DNA of 64,000 nucleotides from Endomychus coccineus (taxonomy: Eukaryota; Arthropoda; Insecta; Coleoptera; Endomychidae). The stretch spans positions 18,777,631 through 18,841,630 of the forward strand of contig OY294070.1 in NCBI GenBank assembly GCA_958510875.1. The letters are read 5' to 3'. Below the pieces are notes generated by a model, which worked only from the letters and a program-made list of their open reading frames with translations, was not told the DNA's origin and made no database searches. This document shows positions 1-10,400 of the stretch, piece by piece (within the stretch, counting starts at the first letter, position 1; each line of letters opens with the position of its first letter). Position numbers and translations under genes: made by a program.

Positions 1-2165
1 TGATATCTTGACTTGTTCAAAAGATACAAGGTGTTTTTCAATTTTGTGCATTTCTGACCCACCCCCGTAACTTGTTTATTTATGAATATTTCTGATTTCT
101 GTGAAAACATTCTTGAGACACTTTTTTGAAAGGAATCTAATGGTGTTCCTTGTTTTTTATTGAACAATATGGTTTTGAAGTTATGACATAAACTTGTATT
201 TTTTCTTATGGACCATCCTGTATATTTTTACATATTCGTGTTTGAAATAAAATTCTCTTTTCAAATATATATAATAGTTGCTACTTCTCTTTCAAAACAT
301 TCATTTTGTGGCTGTTTTCGACTTATTTTAGTTGAATAATCAAAATCTGGGTTGCCATGCCTGAATACGAAACAAAATAGTTCTACATAACTGCTGTTGA
401 AAACAATAATTAGTGCCTATTTTATAATAACTCATTAATTTAATCAAAAAACAGAATAACAAGAACAAAAATATTACATTTTTAAACTACATATTTACAA
501 CATGTGTTCAAATTGAGCACCATTTAAATCGAAACATAATTGACTTCGCTTCCTAACATTATTGACAGCATTAATTAATTCTACCGCAGGTATTGAACGA
601 AAGGCATGGGAATCAGGATGCCGTTTATATGTGAGGTCCTTTATTCTTCCCCAGAGGTAAAAATCTGGAGGCGTAAGATCGGGGGATCTTGCCGCCCAAT
701 GAACAGGACCCCGGTTGCCAAGCCAATTATTGTCCCCAAATATTTCGTTCAATACGTCGTTATAATGTGTGCGTTATGACACGGTGCCCCGTCTTGTTGG
801 AAGTATACGTGTCCAATTTGTTGCAATGGCAAATCATCCATTATAGGTTCGACAAATTCCCGCAATATTTCCATATATCGGGCTGCTGTAAGGTTACCCT
901 CATAGATATGGGGACCAATAAACCTTCCTCTAAAAAAACCGACCCAAACATTAAAACTGTATCGGCCTTGATTTTATGTTTCCACTGTAATATATGGATT
1001 TTCCAAAGTCCAATTGTAGGTATTGTATCCATTAAAAATACCAGCGCTGCTAACGCATGTTCATCGGTCCATATGATGTTCTGTCCAAAGTTTAAGTTTT
1101 CAGCACATTTTCCTAAATACCATTGGCAGAATTCGAGCCGGAATTGTAGGTCATTTGGTAGTAACTTGTGATCTTTTCTTACTCTATACGGTTTGAATTT
1201 ATTTTTCCTTAGAATTCGTATTGCTGTAGTCTTTGGAATACCTGTATTCAACTGCATTTTGCGTAGTGAAATATTGGGTTGATTTTGTATTTCCCCCAAA
1301 ACTGTTATTTCTTCTAACTCTCTATCTCTATTCCTGGCTTCGTAAACTCTTGTCCTTGGTTTTGAAAAAGAACCGTAATTAACTAGGTTTTACTGCAATC
1401 TAGTGAACATATCCCGAAACGGTTGTCTCCTTTCAGGGTATCGGTCAAAGTAAATATTGCTGGCAGCCTGTGCATCTTCATGTGATTCCCAATAACACTT
1501 TAGCATATCATATTTTTCGTAATTTTCATACATTTTGAATTAACAGGAAGATAAAAATATTGTCGTAAGTTCAAAACTCAGTTCAAAGAAGCACACTAAA
1601 CTTGTAAAGCAAACTGCAATTATTAATAAATGTTTGACAGTACGCATAGACTGTAGTTGCTAAGGTATTTTGTTTCGTATTCAGGCATGGCAACCCAGAT
1701 TTTGATTATTCATCTAAAATAAGTCGAAAACAGCCACAAAATAAATGTTTTGAAAGAGAAGTAGCAACTATTATATATATTTGAAAAGAGAATTTTATTT
1801 CAAACACGAATATGTAAAAATATACAGTGGTCCATAAGAAAAAATACAAGTTTATGTCATAACTTCAAAACCATATTTTTCAATAAAAAACAAGGAACAC
1901 CATTAGATTCCTTCCAAAAAAGTGTCTCAAGAATGTTTTCACAGAAATCAGAAATATTCATAAATAAACAAATTACGGGGGTGGGTCAGAAATGCACAAA
2001 ATTGAAAAACACCTTGTATCTTTTGAACAAGTCAAGATATCAAAGTGCGGTTTTCGGCATTCATTTTCTCTCAAAAATCGACCTCGTAACATGTAGGCTA
2101 GTTTTTCTCTATATTCTCTAGAAATTGGTGTTTCCTATCAAAAGTGTCCAATTTGGACCACTCTG
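1..2165 (-). mobile_element. Tc1/mariner-type transposon with about 500-bp terminal inverted repeats (left end outside window)
   Basis: Bases 1-378 are the near-perfect reverse complement of 1667-2042. The right repeat runs on to about 2165, ending in CCACTCTG followed by TA, so about 123 bp of the left end lie before the window. The terminus read inward (CAGAGTGGTCC) resembles insect mariner ends, and TA is the expected target duplication. The space between the repeats holds one decayed transposase gene on the minus strand. Repeats this long are unusual for mariners and set this family apart from the fold-back family at 3372-4309. Confidence 0.85.
495..1533 (-). pseudogene. Broken mariner-type DDD transposase
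   Basis: Reading the minus strand from ATG at 1533, the product starts with a helix-turn-helix segment (motif DRYPERRQPFRDMF) of the type placed before many insect mariner transposases. It then continues through a first catalytic Asp (WTDE), a second (VYFQQDGAPCHNAH, about 790) and a third (SPDLTPPDFYLWG, about 680). One in-frame stop follows the N-terminal segment near 1390, and a frameshift lies just after QQDGAPCH near 760, so no full-length protein can be made. The catalytic residues themselves survive. It sits centrally between the long inverted repeats and is clearly the element's own transposase. Confidence 0.85.
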
Positions 2166-2167
2166 TA

Positions 2168-2662
2168 CAATCAAATGCGTATTTTAAACCTTTATCAAAT
2201 TGTTCTTTATTTCTGTGTACAAAAGGATCATAATATAATACCGTTAACTTTGATTACTGTAAACTTAGAGCTCAACTAAAAAATTGTCAAGTTTTACTTT
2301 ATAAGTTATATTTAATTTCAATTTTTGGAAAATAATGAAACAAAACCCATTTCATCACATTCCCAGATGTTCCAAGTATATCACCATCGCATTCATAGTT
2401 AACTTAAATATTTGTTATAAGAAATGAAATGAAACAAATGAAGAGAAAACAATAGCTTATTTCTAGCTTTTATTTCCCAGTGCGATAAAAGTCAATATTT
2501 GAGCTTTTAAATTTACTGAAATTCTTATCACGGTGAGTGGTGAGTATGGCATCACCACCATCGGAATCAGCTTATGACCGCCTGACAATTAGCGCACAGT
2601 TCTTCGCTGATCACGCAATGACTAAAGTCTATTCAAATCAAACTGGCAGTGGACTCAAATAA
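2168..2662. other. A+T-rich intergenic DNA, nothing recognised
   Basis: I see no open frame of note, no repeat arms and no RNA gene between the mariner end and the solo LTR. Confidence 0.4.
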
Positions 2663-3199
2663 TGTTCGGTGTATAGACGATCCGTGATGGAATTTTATTC
2701 GCAACCCATTGCTTGAGCAGAATCTGATAGAATTAATTTGGGCTGATATATAAAAACGCGGGCAAAAATACGACATTTAGTATGGCCGATGTAAAGAATA
2801 CTTTTAACACCGTAGTCACAATGTTTCGGTAGATAAATAAAGCGGTGTTAAGCATCGAAGTGAAGTGTAAAGCAGAAAAGTGAAACAGTATGTGAAGCGT
2901 AAAGCAGTGAAAGGAAGTGTAAAGCAGTGAACTGAAGAGTAAATCAGTGAAGTGAAACAGTGAAGCATCATTTTAATGTGGTTGTGTAATAAGCTGGAGG
3001 GGGAGCGTAGGTATGGTAGCATGCGAATTCAATTTTATTTTTATAAATTATTAATTTTTATTGTTAGTGTAGAATATATTTTATTAAAGAGTGGAGCTAT
3101 TGCGAGACTCCCTTTATAGGTCAACGCATTGTCGGTAGACGATGTGGAAACCTGTTTTAATGATAAATATACTCAATTACTGTTTGTGCAAGTGAAACA
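2663..3199 (+). mobile_element. Putative solo LTR (537 bp)
   Basis: The segment begins TGTTCGG and ends GTGAAACA, so the ends form the TGTT...AACA inverted pair typical of LTRs. It is flanked by an exact 4-bp direct repeat ATAA (2659-2662 and 3200-3203). A TATATAAA box at 2747 sits about 30 bp before a plausible initiator near 2780, and AATAAA/ATTAAA signals follow. A 4-bp duplication points to a Ty3/gypsy-like parent, but no internal coding region is present. Inference from structure only; orientation follows the TATA box. Confidence 0.55.
2850..2975 (+). repeat. Degenerate short tandem repeat in the LTR
   Basis: GTGAA, AAAGCAGTGAA and GTGTAAAGCAGTGAA recur about eight times in irregular order, giving a purine-rich block downstream of the LTR TATA box. 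Confidence 0.6.
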
Positions 3200-3371
3200 A
3201 TAAGTAGGTACCTTATTTTTCTATTTTAAATAATTACATACAATACACAAGACGTCACTGTATGTATACGATCCTAGTATAGAAGAAATTGTAAGGGCAT
3301 TATAAACGAGTATAATTGATATTTCAATTTTAAACAGTGCTGTATTTATTTCATTTATCTATTTATTTATA

Positions 3372-4309
3372 CAGGGTGTCCCAGGTTTTAGTAGCAGAAC
3401 TTCAACAGTCGATAGAAAAATTGATTTTGAGAAAAAAATTCCTAATAACATATATGCACAGACGCTTAGTTTTTGAGATACAACAGGGTGTTGAAATTAA
3501 AAAAAAAAAATCTTTTTTTACGAATATCTTCGGAACCGTTTATCGTACAGAAAACAGCTTTTGCAAACATTTTCTACTCATAGTAAGCTATGTTCTGTGT
3601 GATAAATTTTTTTTTTTAGTCATAATTGGTGAAGATTTTGAAGGGGCAGTTGGTGTTTTCTCCCCAACTTCTACGCCACTGGAAAAAGTACGGTTTTGAG
3701 ACAACCATTTGAACCGCCAATGTTTTCTACACAAAAAAGGTACTCCTGGTCATAAGCTCTAAAGTTGACCGTTTTCGAGAAAAATCAACTTTTATGTTGA
3801 AATACATGGTCAATTTTTGGTTTTGTTACTTGTTCTAACGTTTGAATAATTTATTTTTGTTTAATTAGTAAGAATTGACAATGTTTTTCAACATAAAAGT
3901 TGATTTTTCTCGAAAACGGTCAACTTTAGAGTTTATGACCAAGTACCTTTTTTGTGTAGAAAACATTGGCGGTTCAAATGGTTGTCTCAAAACCGTACTT
4001 TTTCCAGTGGCGTAGAAGTTGGGGAGAAAAACATCAACTACCCATTCAAAATCATCACCAATTATGACTAAAAAAAAAATTTTATCACACGGAACATAGC
4101 TTACTATGAGTAGAAAATGCTTAGAAAAGCTGTTTTCTGTACGATGAACGGTTCCGGAGATAATCGCAAAAAAAGAAATTTTTTTTCAATTTCAACACCC
4201 TATCTCAAAAACTAAGCGTCTGTGCATATATGTTATTAGGAATTTTTTTCTCAAAATCAAATTTTCTATCGACTGCTGAAGTTCTACTACTAAAACCTGG
4301 GACAGCCTG
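3372..4309. mobile_element. Fold-back, mariner-derived non-autonomous element
   Basis: The element starts CAGGGTGTCCCAGG and ends in its complement CCTGGGACAGCCTG, with TA on both sides (3370-3371, 4310-4311). The left arm (3372 to about 3815) and right arm (about 3875-4309) are nearly complementary along their whole length, leaving a central gap of about 60 bp. It has no transposase. Much of the arm sequence recurs at 28366-28680 and 29085-29296, where it flanks a transposase fragment, so this is best read as a deletion derivative of that mariner family. Confidence 0.85.
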
Positions 4310-4311
4310 TA

Positions 4312-5338
4312 TATATGGTAGCCAAGACATAAGTAATGTCCTATAAAAGGTTATACAAAATAACAAGGTAAGTGATGTTAATAATGATTCAAACATAACA
4401 ACAAAAAATAAAACAAATTTAATAATTATAAACTTAATAGTAAAGATAAATTAATATAAATATAAATTCTAGCTGTTTGTAAGATACAAGATAAATAATA
4501 AATCAATTAAATTATTAAGTATTGTCGTTAAACATAATTAAAGTAAAACCGAACGATTTAAAATGAGGAAAACTTCTAAAGTTATTTGGTACTAAATAAG
4601 ATTTTATTTCAATACTGAATAAGCAATTTTTTTTAGTGAGTACCTACAGTCAATATGATTGAAGTATTCATTGTAATATTTTTGAAACATATGTATAGGC
4701 GAGTTGCTGGCATAATTTGTATGAAATGTTGAAATATAAAATATATGTGGAGATTGTCTAACATTACAGCATTTTGGCTAGGATAGAAGAAGAATCAATT
4801 TTATTATTCAATAATTCATAGAGAAAAATTACGAAAGAGCTCAGTTTATTTAACTTATAGTGGGATAGGTTATTTTCACACGTTTTGCAATGCAATTTTC
4901 TATTAAAAAGGTAGTTTAGTGAATTTACGAGTTTTTTTGCACTCTTCCTATCTAACACCATGTATAATGTAATAAAGATTCCATAAAATGGACCCAAATT
5001 TCAAATGACTTCTAACTAGCGAATTATAACGGTATTATCGAATTTGGGTCAGTTTTTTGTTGCGCAAGTATAAAAATGTTTCAATTTTCAAATACGTATT
5101 GTTTACATTTACTGCCAGTTGGTTTTGAATGAACTATAGTGTTGCTCTCTACTGACTCTTTAATGTAAAATAGACTTTATAGTATGACTAATATTGGCAC
5201 AATTTTCCCTCGCCTCATATATTTCGCTTGATAAGATAGTATTATTTAATTAATAAAACTCAATTGAATTTGGGAACAATTTAGTATATGAGCACTCGTT
5301 TTAGTATCAACATTATTCAAATCTGTATTTGGTAAAAT
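4312..5338. other. A+T-rich intergenic DNA
   Basis: No gene is supported. A 77-codon minus-strand frame at 4764-4997 loosely resembles the C-terminal tail of non-LTR reverse transcriptases, but it has no diagnostic motif and I do not call it. Confidence 0.4.
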
Positions 5339-6250
5339 AATCGGTTGTCTGTAAAGTCGGTTTACTGACGATAGTTGAACGTGACAACGTCATAAGAAAA
5401 TACTGATGGAATGGTTTCATTTTTCAAAAGAAAATTTTGATTTTATTTGTTTGATAGATATTTTGTATGGATATAGAGAAGGAGGTAAATGGAAATCACA
5501 ATTGAATTGATCAAGTTACATTTATTTGTACGCATAAATACAATTATGTCAATTTTGACGTGACAACGTCTTATAATTCGATGGAGCCGGCTGCACGCAC
5601 GAGAAAACATGACTCATGCGGCGTTACCTCGCTCTGAGGCGTTCCATTTAAGGCTTGAAGTGCAAGCGAGAGCGCGGAACGAGCGACAAAGAGGCACAAT
5701 CGGCCTCCGCGTTCCGCAGCTTTCGACATCTGTCTCTCTCCTACTTGAGTGAGCGATGCGTCCGCGTGGACAGCTGCTAATACATTTACATGTTTTCGTC
5801 AAGTATGAAGTGCAGTGAAAATTGAATGTGGTGTTAATTGTTTATAGCAACGATAATTGCGGCGATAAAGGTAATGATTCTTTCGATATTAAATATATGT
5901 TCAGTGATATATTGTCGAATATTCGTGCTTTCATCATTAAAATAAATAGCATCGGTCCGCTAGTGCAGCGATTGTAGGTTATGCTATAATTGACAAAACT
6001 ATAACAATAAGTTAACAGAACTATTTCACGATGAGTAAAACATTAATTGCTTTACTATTCGATCGAAATAATTATCCAGCGTAGCTATGATTTCAAAAAA
6101 TTAAAACATAAATGTTAAATCTTCCACATATCATAACAACGTGTCTGAAATGACAGGTTGGACCAGCCAGCCGTCCATTCCATCAGTATTTTCTTATGAC
6201 GTTGTCACGTTCAACTATCGTCAGTAAACCGACTTTACAGACAACCGATT
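5339..6250 (+). mobile_element. 912-bp element with 76-bp perfect TIRs holding the A+B repeat unit
   Basis: The first 76 bp (AATCGGTTGTCTG...) and last 76 bp (6175-6250) are exact reverse complements as far as I can read. Inside is an A+T-rich spacer, then a GC-rich block A (about 5555-5945) and block B (about 5968-6250). A+B recurs at 11572-12267 in the same orientation and, partly inverted, in the array up to 14028. No transposase is encoded. The short frames in block A on both strands are present in every copy, but their dual-strand occurrence suggests composition rather than coding. A 19-base T run (6249-6267) marks the junction with the Helentron. Confidence 0.75.
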
Positions 6251-6354
6251 TTTTTTTTTTTTTTTTTACAATGTACATAGTTTTTACAAGTATGAATGTG
6301 CTTTGAGCAATTGTTTTACAACTTTTATTTACAACTTTTAAACATGTGTGATAT

Positions 6355-7494
6355 TTAACTTCTTACAATTTGTGTTATTCTGTTGAGAATAGGACGATGA
6401 TAGGAAAAGTAGGAAATGAAAGGGAGTGTTTCGAGTGTAATGTGTCTTGAAAAAGTCAAATCGATGGTGGTGCCTCTTAGTGTTGTTGACTTATTAATGT
6501 CTGACGCACAATCGAGATTGAACATGTCTTTCATGAACTTGAGAAATGTTTCGTCATTTTTCACGTTTGTGTTGAAGTCGCCACAAAGAAGAATTGGTAC
6601 ATCGGTATCAAGTTCCATGATGGGATGTACATACCGGCTGTTGTAAACATACGGAAATAGTGCTTGATGCAGCAGAACACTGATGTTAGAGATACTTGCT
6701 CCAGGATGAATATAAACTGCGCCAAGAACCATTTTAAATGTGGTATCAGCGGTGAAGCATGTAACTTCTGCCAAGCAAACGTCACCAGTGTTTCTAATAA
6801 GGCGGGTTGTATCCGACAGTTCAACGTTGAGAATTTTGGCCGTGGATGTCGATAAGTTTCTATAAATTGCCACTCCACCTGCTGCGTTTGTTTCAGAATC
6901 TGATCGATTATTCTGCCGGGTTACACATTCAAAATTTTCAATTGGAATTGGATCACAATTGTCACGCATCCACGTTTCAGTCAAAATCAAATAATCAGAC
7001 CTTGGAATCACTGTGTCTTTTTCAATATCTGCAAAGTGAGCAGGCAAACTCTGTGAATTAAGGTTCGTTATTAAAGTTTGTCCTGCATTGTTTGAGTCAT
7101 TACAGAATTTCACTGCATTATCAGTAATTGTTCGAAGTGTGTGTCCACGAAGTCGAATGTATTCGTTACGGATATCTCTTGTTGTCTGTGAATCGTTTCC
7201 CTTCCGTCCGTGTTTAAAGCGAAATGGAGCATCTTTTACGGTGATAATATGCAAGCCTGCTATACTTGTTACCCGACTCAGCGCCACGTACACCAACTGT
7301 TGCAGTTGCTTGGATGAGTATTTATAAACAATGACAGCAAACGTCCCACCTTGTGACTTGTGAATAGTGATGGCACAATCAGGAACGCAAGGAAACTGTT
7401 TTCGTTTGCATTTTATAGTTTTTGTTAGTGTAATGTTTACTATTTTCTTATAAACTGGTACCCAGTTTGTAGACAAAGTGTTTGGCTTGCTTTG
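6355..7494 (-). pseudogene. Helentron helicase C-terminus plus EEP endonuclease
   Basis: The frame opens without an ATG. It starts in the last helicase segments: PDCAITIHKSQGGTF and VYVALSRVTSIAGLHI match Pif1-like motifs V/VI. It then passes into an endonuclease-exonuclease-phosphatase domain with readable active-site blocks: LNSQSL, LTETWM, GVAIYR, LCGDFN, TTIDLTFSR and SYHRPI. The upstream frame overlaps it by about 55 bp in another register, so the Rep-helicase junction is both deleted and frameshifted. The endonuclease looks complete and ends at a normal stop. Confidence 0.85.
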
Positions 7495-10400
7495 CACGTG
7501 AGGTCGACATTTAACTTTTGCTCTGGTTCCTGTTCTTTCTTCTGGAAACTCGTTTCAAGTTCTCTCATGACGTTTTCAATGTTCAAATTAGACTCGAATT
7601 GACTACGGCGTTCCATGATTGCGTCTTTGTTGTCGTCAAATAATTGGAGAAATTTATTTTGATCAACAATTTCTAACATTTCGTTGCGGAATTGTACGTA
7701 CAGTAGAACCATTTCTCGTTTATAATTGACAGTTTCGTCCATGTCGTAATGTCTGTATCGTATGACACGTCCGATTAGTCGTCTACGGTATTGATTTTGT
7801 GCTCTTGACGTTCTTGCTGCGGGTTCACTTTCTAAATCTTCTTCGTCATCCACGTGCACGTCGTCCTCCTCGTCAACGAAATCATTAGCTTTAGCATACC
7901 ACGATGCAAACTCAGCTAAATATACTTGTTCTAAAGATGCAGGACGCTCTTCATAGCGCTGGATTATGTTTTTGGTCCAGACATCAGTACTGTTTTCGTC
8001 AAGGCCTTCGCGGTCCATTTGTTGACGACGTTTGCGGCAACGTTGTCTTTCCGTCGGCCATACTGTTGGAATGTACGCAACTTGACGACTTGTCTCGCTC
8101 ATCGGTTGACGTAGGAGATACCATGCTGCTTCTTGCGCTGACATCTCGACAGCGTTAAGCAGCTTGATGCTTAAAGCTTTCAACTGGTCTGTGTAGTCCT
8201 GTTCGGGATGCTCTTGCATCATCGTAGTAAGCTCACGACGTAGATTGCCCATTCCACGAGCTGATTTATTTACGTACTCCACAACATACTCTGCGCAGCT
8301 GTATTCATCCAAGATAAATTGAATGTCGATGTTTGAGTTGACTTCGCCAGCAATGTACGGATTGAACGTGTTTGTCATAAGTTCGTCAAAGTTTCGTCTG
8401 AACAGAAGAGTTGGTCTGCGTAACGTTGAGCGCACAATGTCGAGGTATGAATCGTGTGTCAAACCATTAGCTTCAAGAAAGTCATTCATGCCCGCGTACC
8501 GACGTTCATCGAGTGAAGTACGGAGCTCTTTCGCCTTCTGTTGTAGTGTTCGACGGCGTTTATCAGATTGAGGCATTGGAACCAATACACGAGTCGTAGA
8601 CATTGGCCAGTACGGAATTCCGAATCTACAAATTGTCTCACCTCGCTTCGTGCATGTGAAAATATGTTTGTGTATCTGGTTGGCGTAGATGGAATTGTTA
8701 GGTACATCATTCCGGGCTACCGTACTCAATTTTTCTACGAGCTCAATGGTTTTTGGCATATTTTCCGACGGGGTTTCATGTGGGTCGTTGTTTAACCACA
8801 ATAAAATGTGTGCGTGGGGGCTTCCTCGATGCTGGAACTCAATACGAATGAAGTAATCTCTAACAAAATACTCTCCGAATGGATTATAGGACTGTTTGGA
8901 TTTCAGCATTTTCATCAAGGAACCGACGAGCTTGTAGAAGTAAATGCAGCACGTCACAGGATCGTCGCTAACTAAAGTACAGCGCTCGGAAGTGTTGAGT
9001 TCTCCTGCTGATTTTCCAGGATATTTATTGCTCAGTCTGAGAAGTATAGTAAGCAATTTCATCCATCGTATTTCGTTTGCACTTATAGTGAGAAAGATGG
9101 TTGGTTTACCAAGTTGACGAATCATGGCAAAGAGATCTCGTTTGCGAGAAGCCCAGTATTGGACGGAGTTTGGCACTGTCTTCATGAATGCGAGGTTTTG
9201 TAAGACATATTCTTTCAGAAATTCTGGGTCTTCTAACATACGTCGTGTAACATTTTCTGTGACTGAAACGTTGCGAAACGTGCTGTAAATTCCATCCACC
9301 ATACGTAGCCGCAAAATTTTCATTGCTACGTACAAGATTTTTTGAGGCGTGGCTCCGCGTCTATCGCTTCGTCGTATTTCACTGGTTGCCATCATGTAAG
9401 GTGTCACTGAAACTCCCATGTGGAATCGACGTGGATTTCCATAGTATATCGATGGGAATGACAACTCTTCTGCATGACGGTCGTAAATGATGTTGAGGGG
9501 AGTTGCCCGGTGTCCTGGTGCGATATTGAGACAATCTTCTTCGTTCCACATCACGGTATGTTGCCTTGAAGCGAGAATCTCAGATTCAGGGTTCTGTTCT
9601 GCGGAGATATTTTCTATACGGTTTGACGGGTCATCCTCTACGTCATCGAGGTCTGGCAAAGCAAGATTCAGTCTCGACAAGTCCACTTTGATTTCGTACA
9701 AACTATATAATGGAGAGTTCTGCAGAACAGTTAACCACGAAGTAACTGTACTTTTGGACATGTATCCGCTAATGTAAACAGATTTGTGGGCAAGTTTTCT
9801 TTTAATGTTTACATTAATAACGTCGTCCTCATCCAGTTGTCGCGGCAAACATTTTACCATTTCTTGTTCGTCGACTGGTACGTTTATCACTTGTCCTACG
9901 ATTCCATAAGAGAAATCATGACGCAGACTACGCACTTGCATAAATGGTAGACGAGGCGAAATCAATCGTTCACTGATGGGATCTAACGGTGGTAGGCCTG
10001 GTGGTGGGTCAGGATATGAGAATCCATTAACTTTTGCTAGCGGTGGCATCGATTGTTTGTTCAGTGACCTTTTGCAAGTGTTGCAAACCAGTTTATATTC
10101 TTCTCTGCTCAGTTGTCGATTTTCTTTGATAAACCAATCCGAAATTACCTTCAGCTGTGCTGCAGTGATGGGCTTAAGGTCGTTTCTAAACCAAAGTCTG
10201 TCGCAGACCGAGCAAGCGTAGCCAAAATCGTTGTCCAAAAAAGTATATTTGAATCTCATGATTGATGATGCCCATTTAGTGTTCCAAGTAGATTGTGCTT
10301 GAACTTCAATTTGATCTGAAGAAGTACTTGGTTGTACAGTAGTTTCTGCTGGTTCTGTTGTTAAAGTTTGACGTTGTTGGTCGGTAAATTGTCGTTGAGT

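Noticed and set aside
4764..4997. 77-codon minus-strand frame resembling a LINE tail
   Set aside because: No diagnostic motif and no neighbouring reverse transcriptase.
5614..5802. 62-codon frame repeated at 11631-11819, with a 73-codon antisense frame in each inverted block
   Set aside because: Open frames on both strands of the same GC-rich core and presence only inside a repeat unit point to composition, not a gene.
6355..7494. Stand-alone host endonuclease gene
   Set aside because: No ATG start, and its N-terminus is the end of a Helitron helicase.
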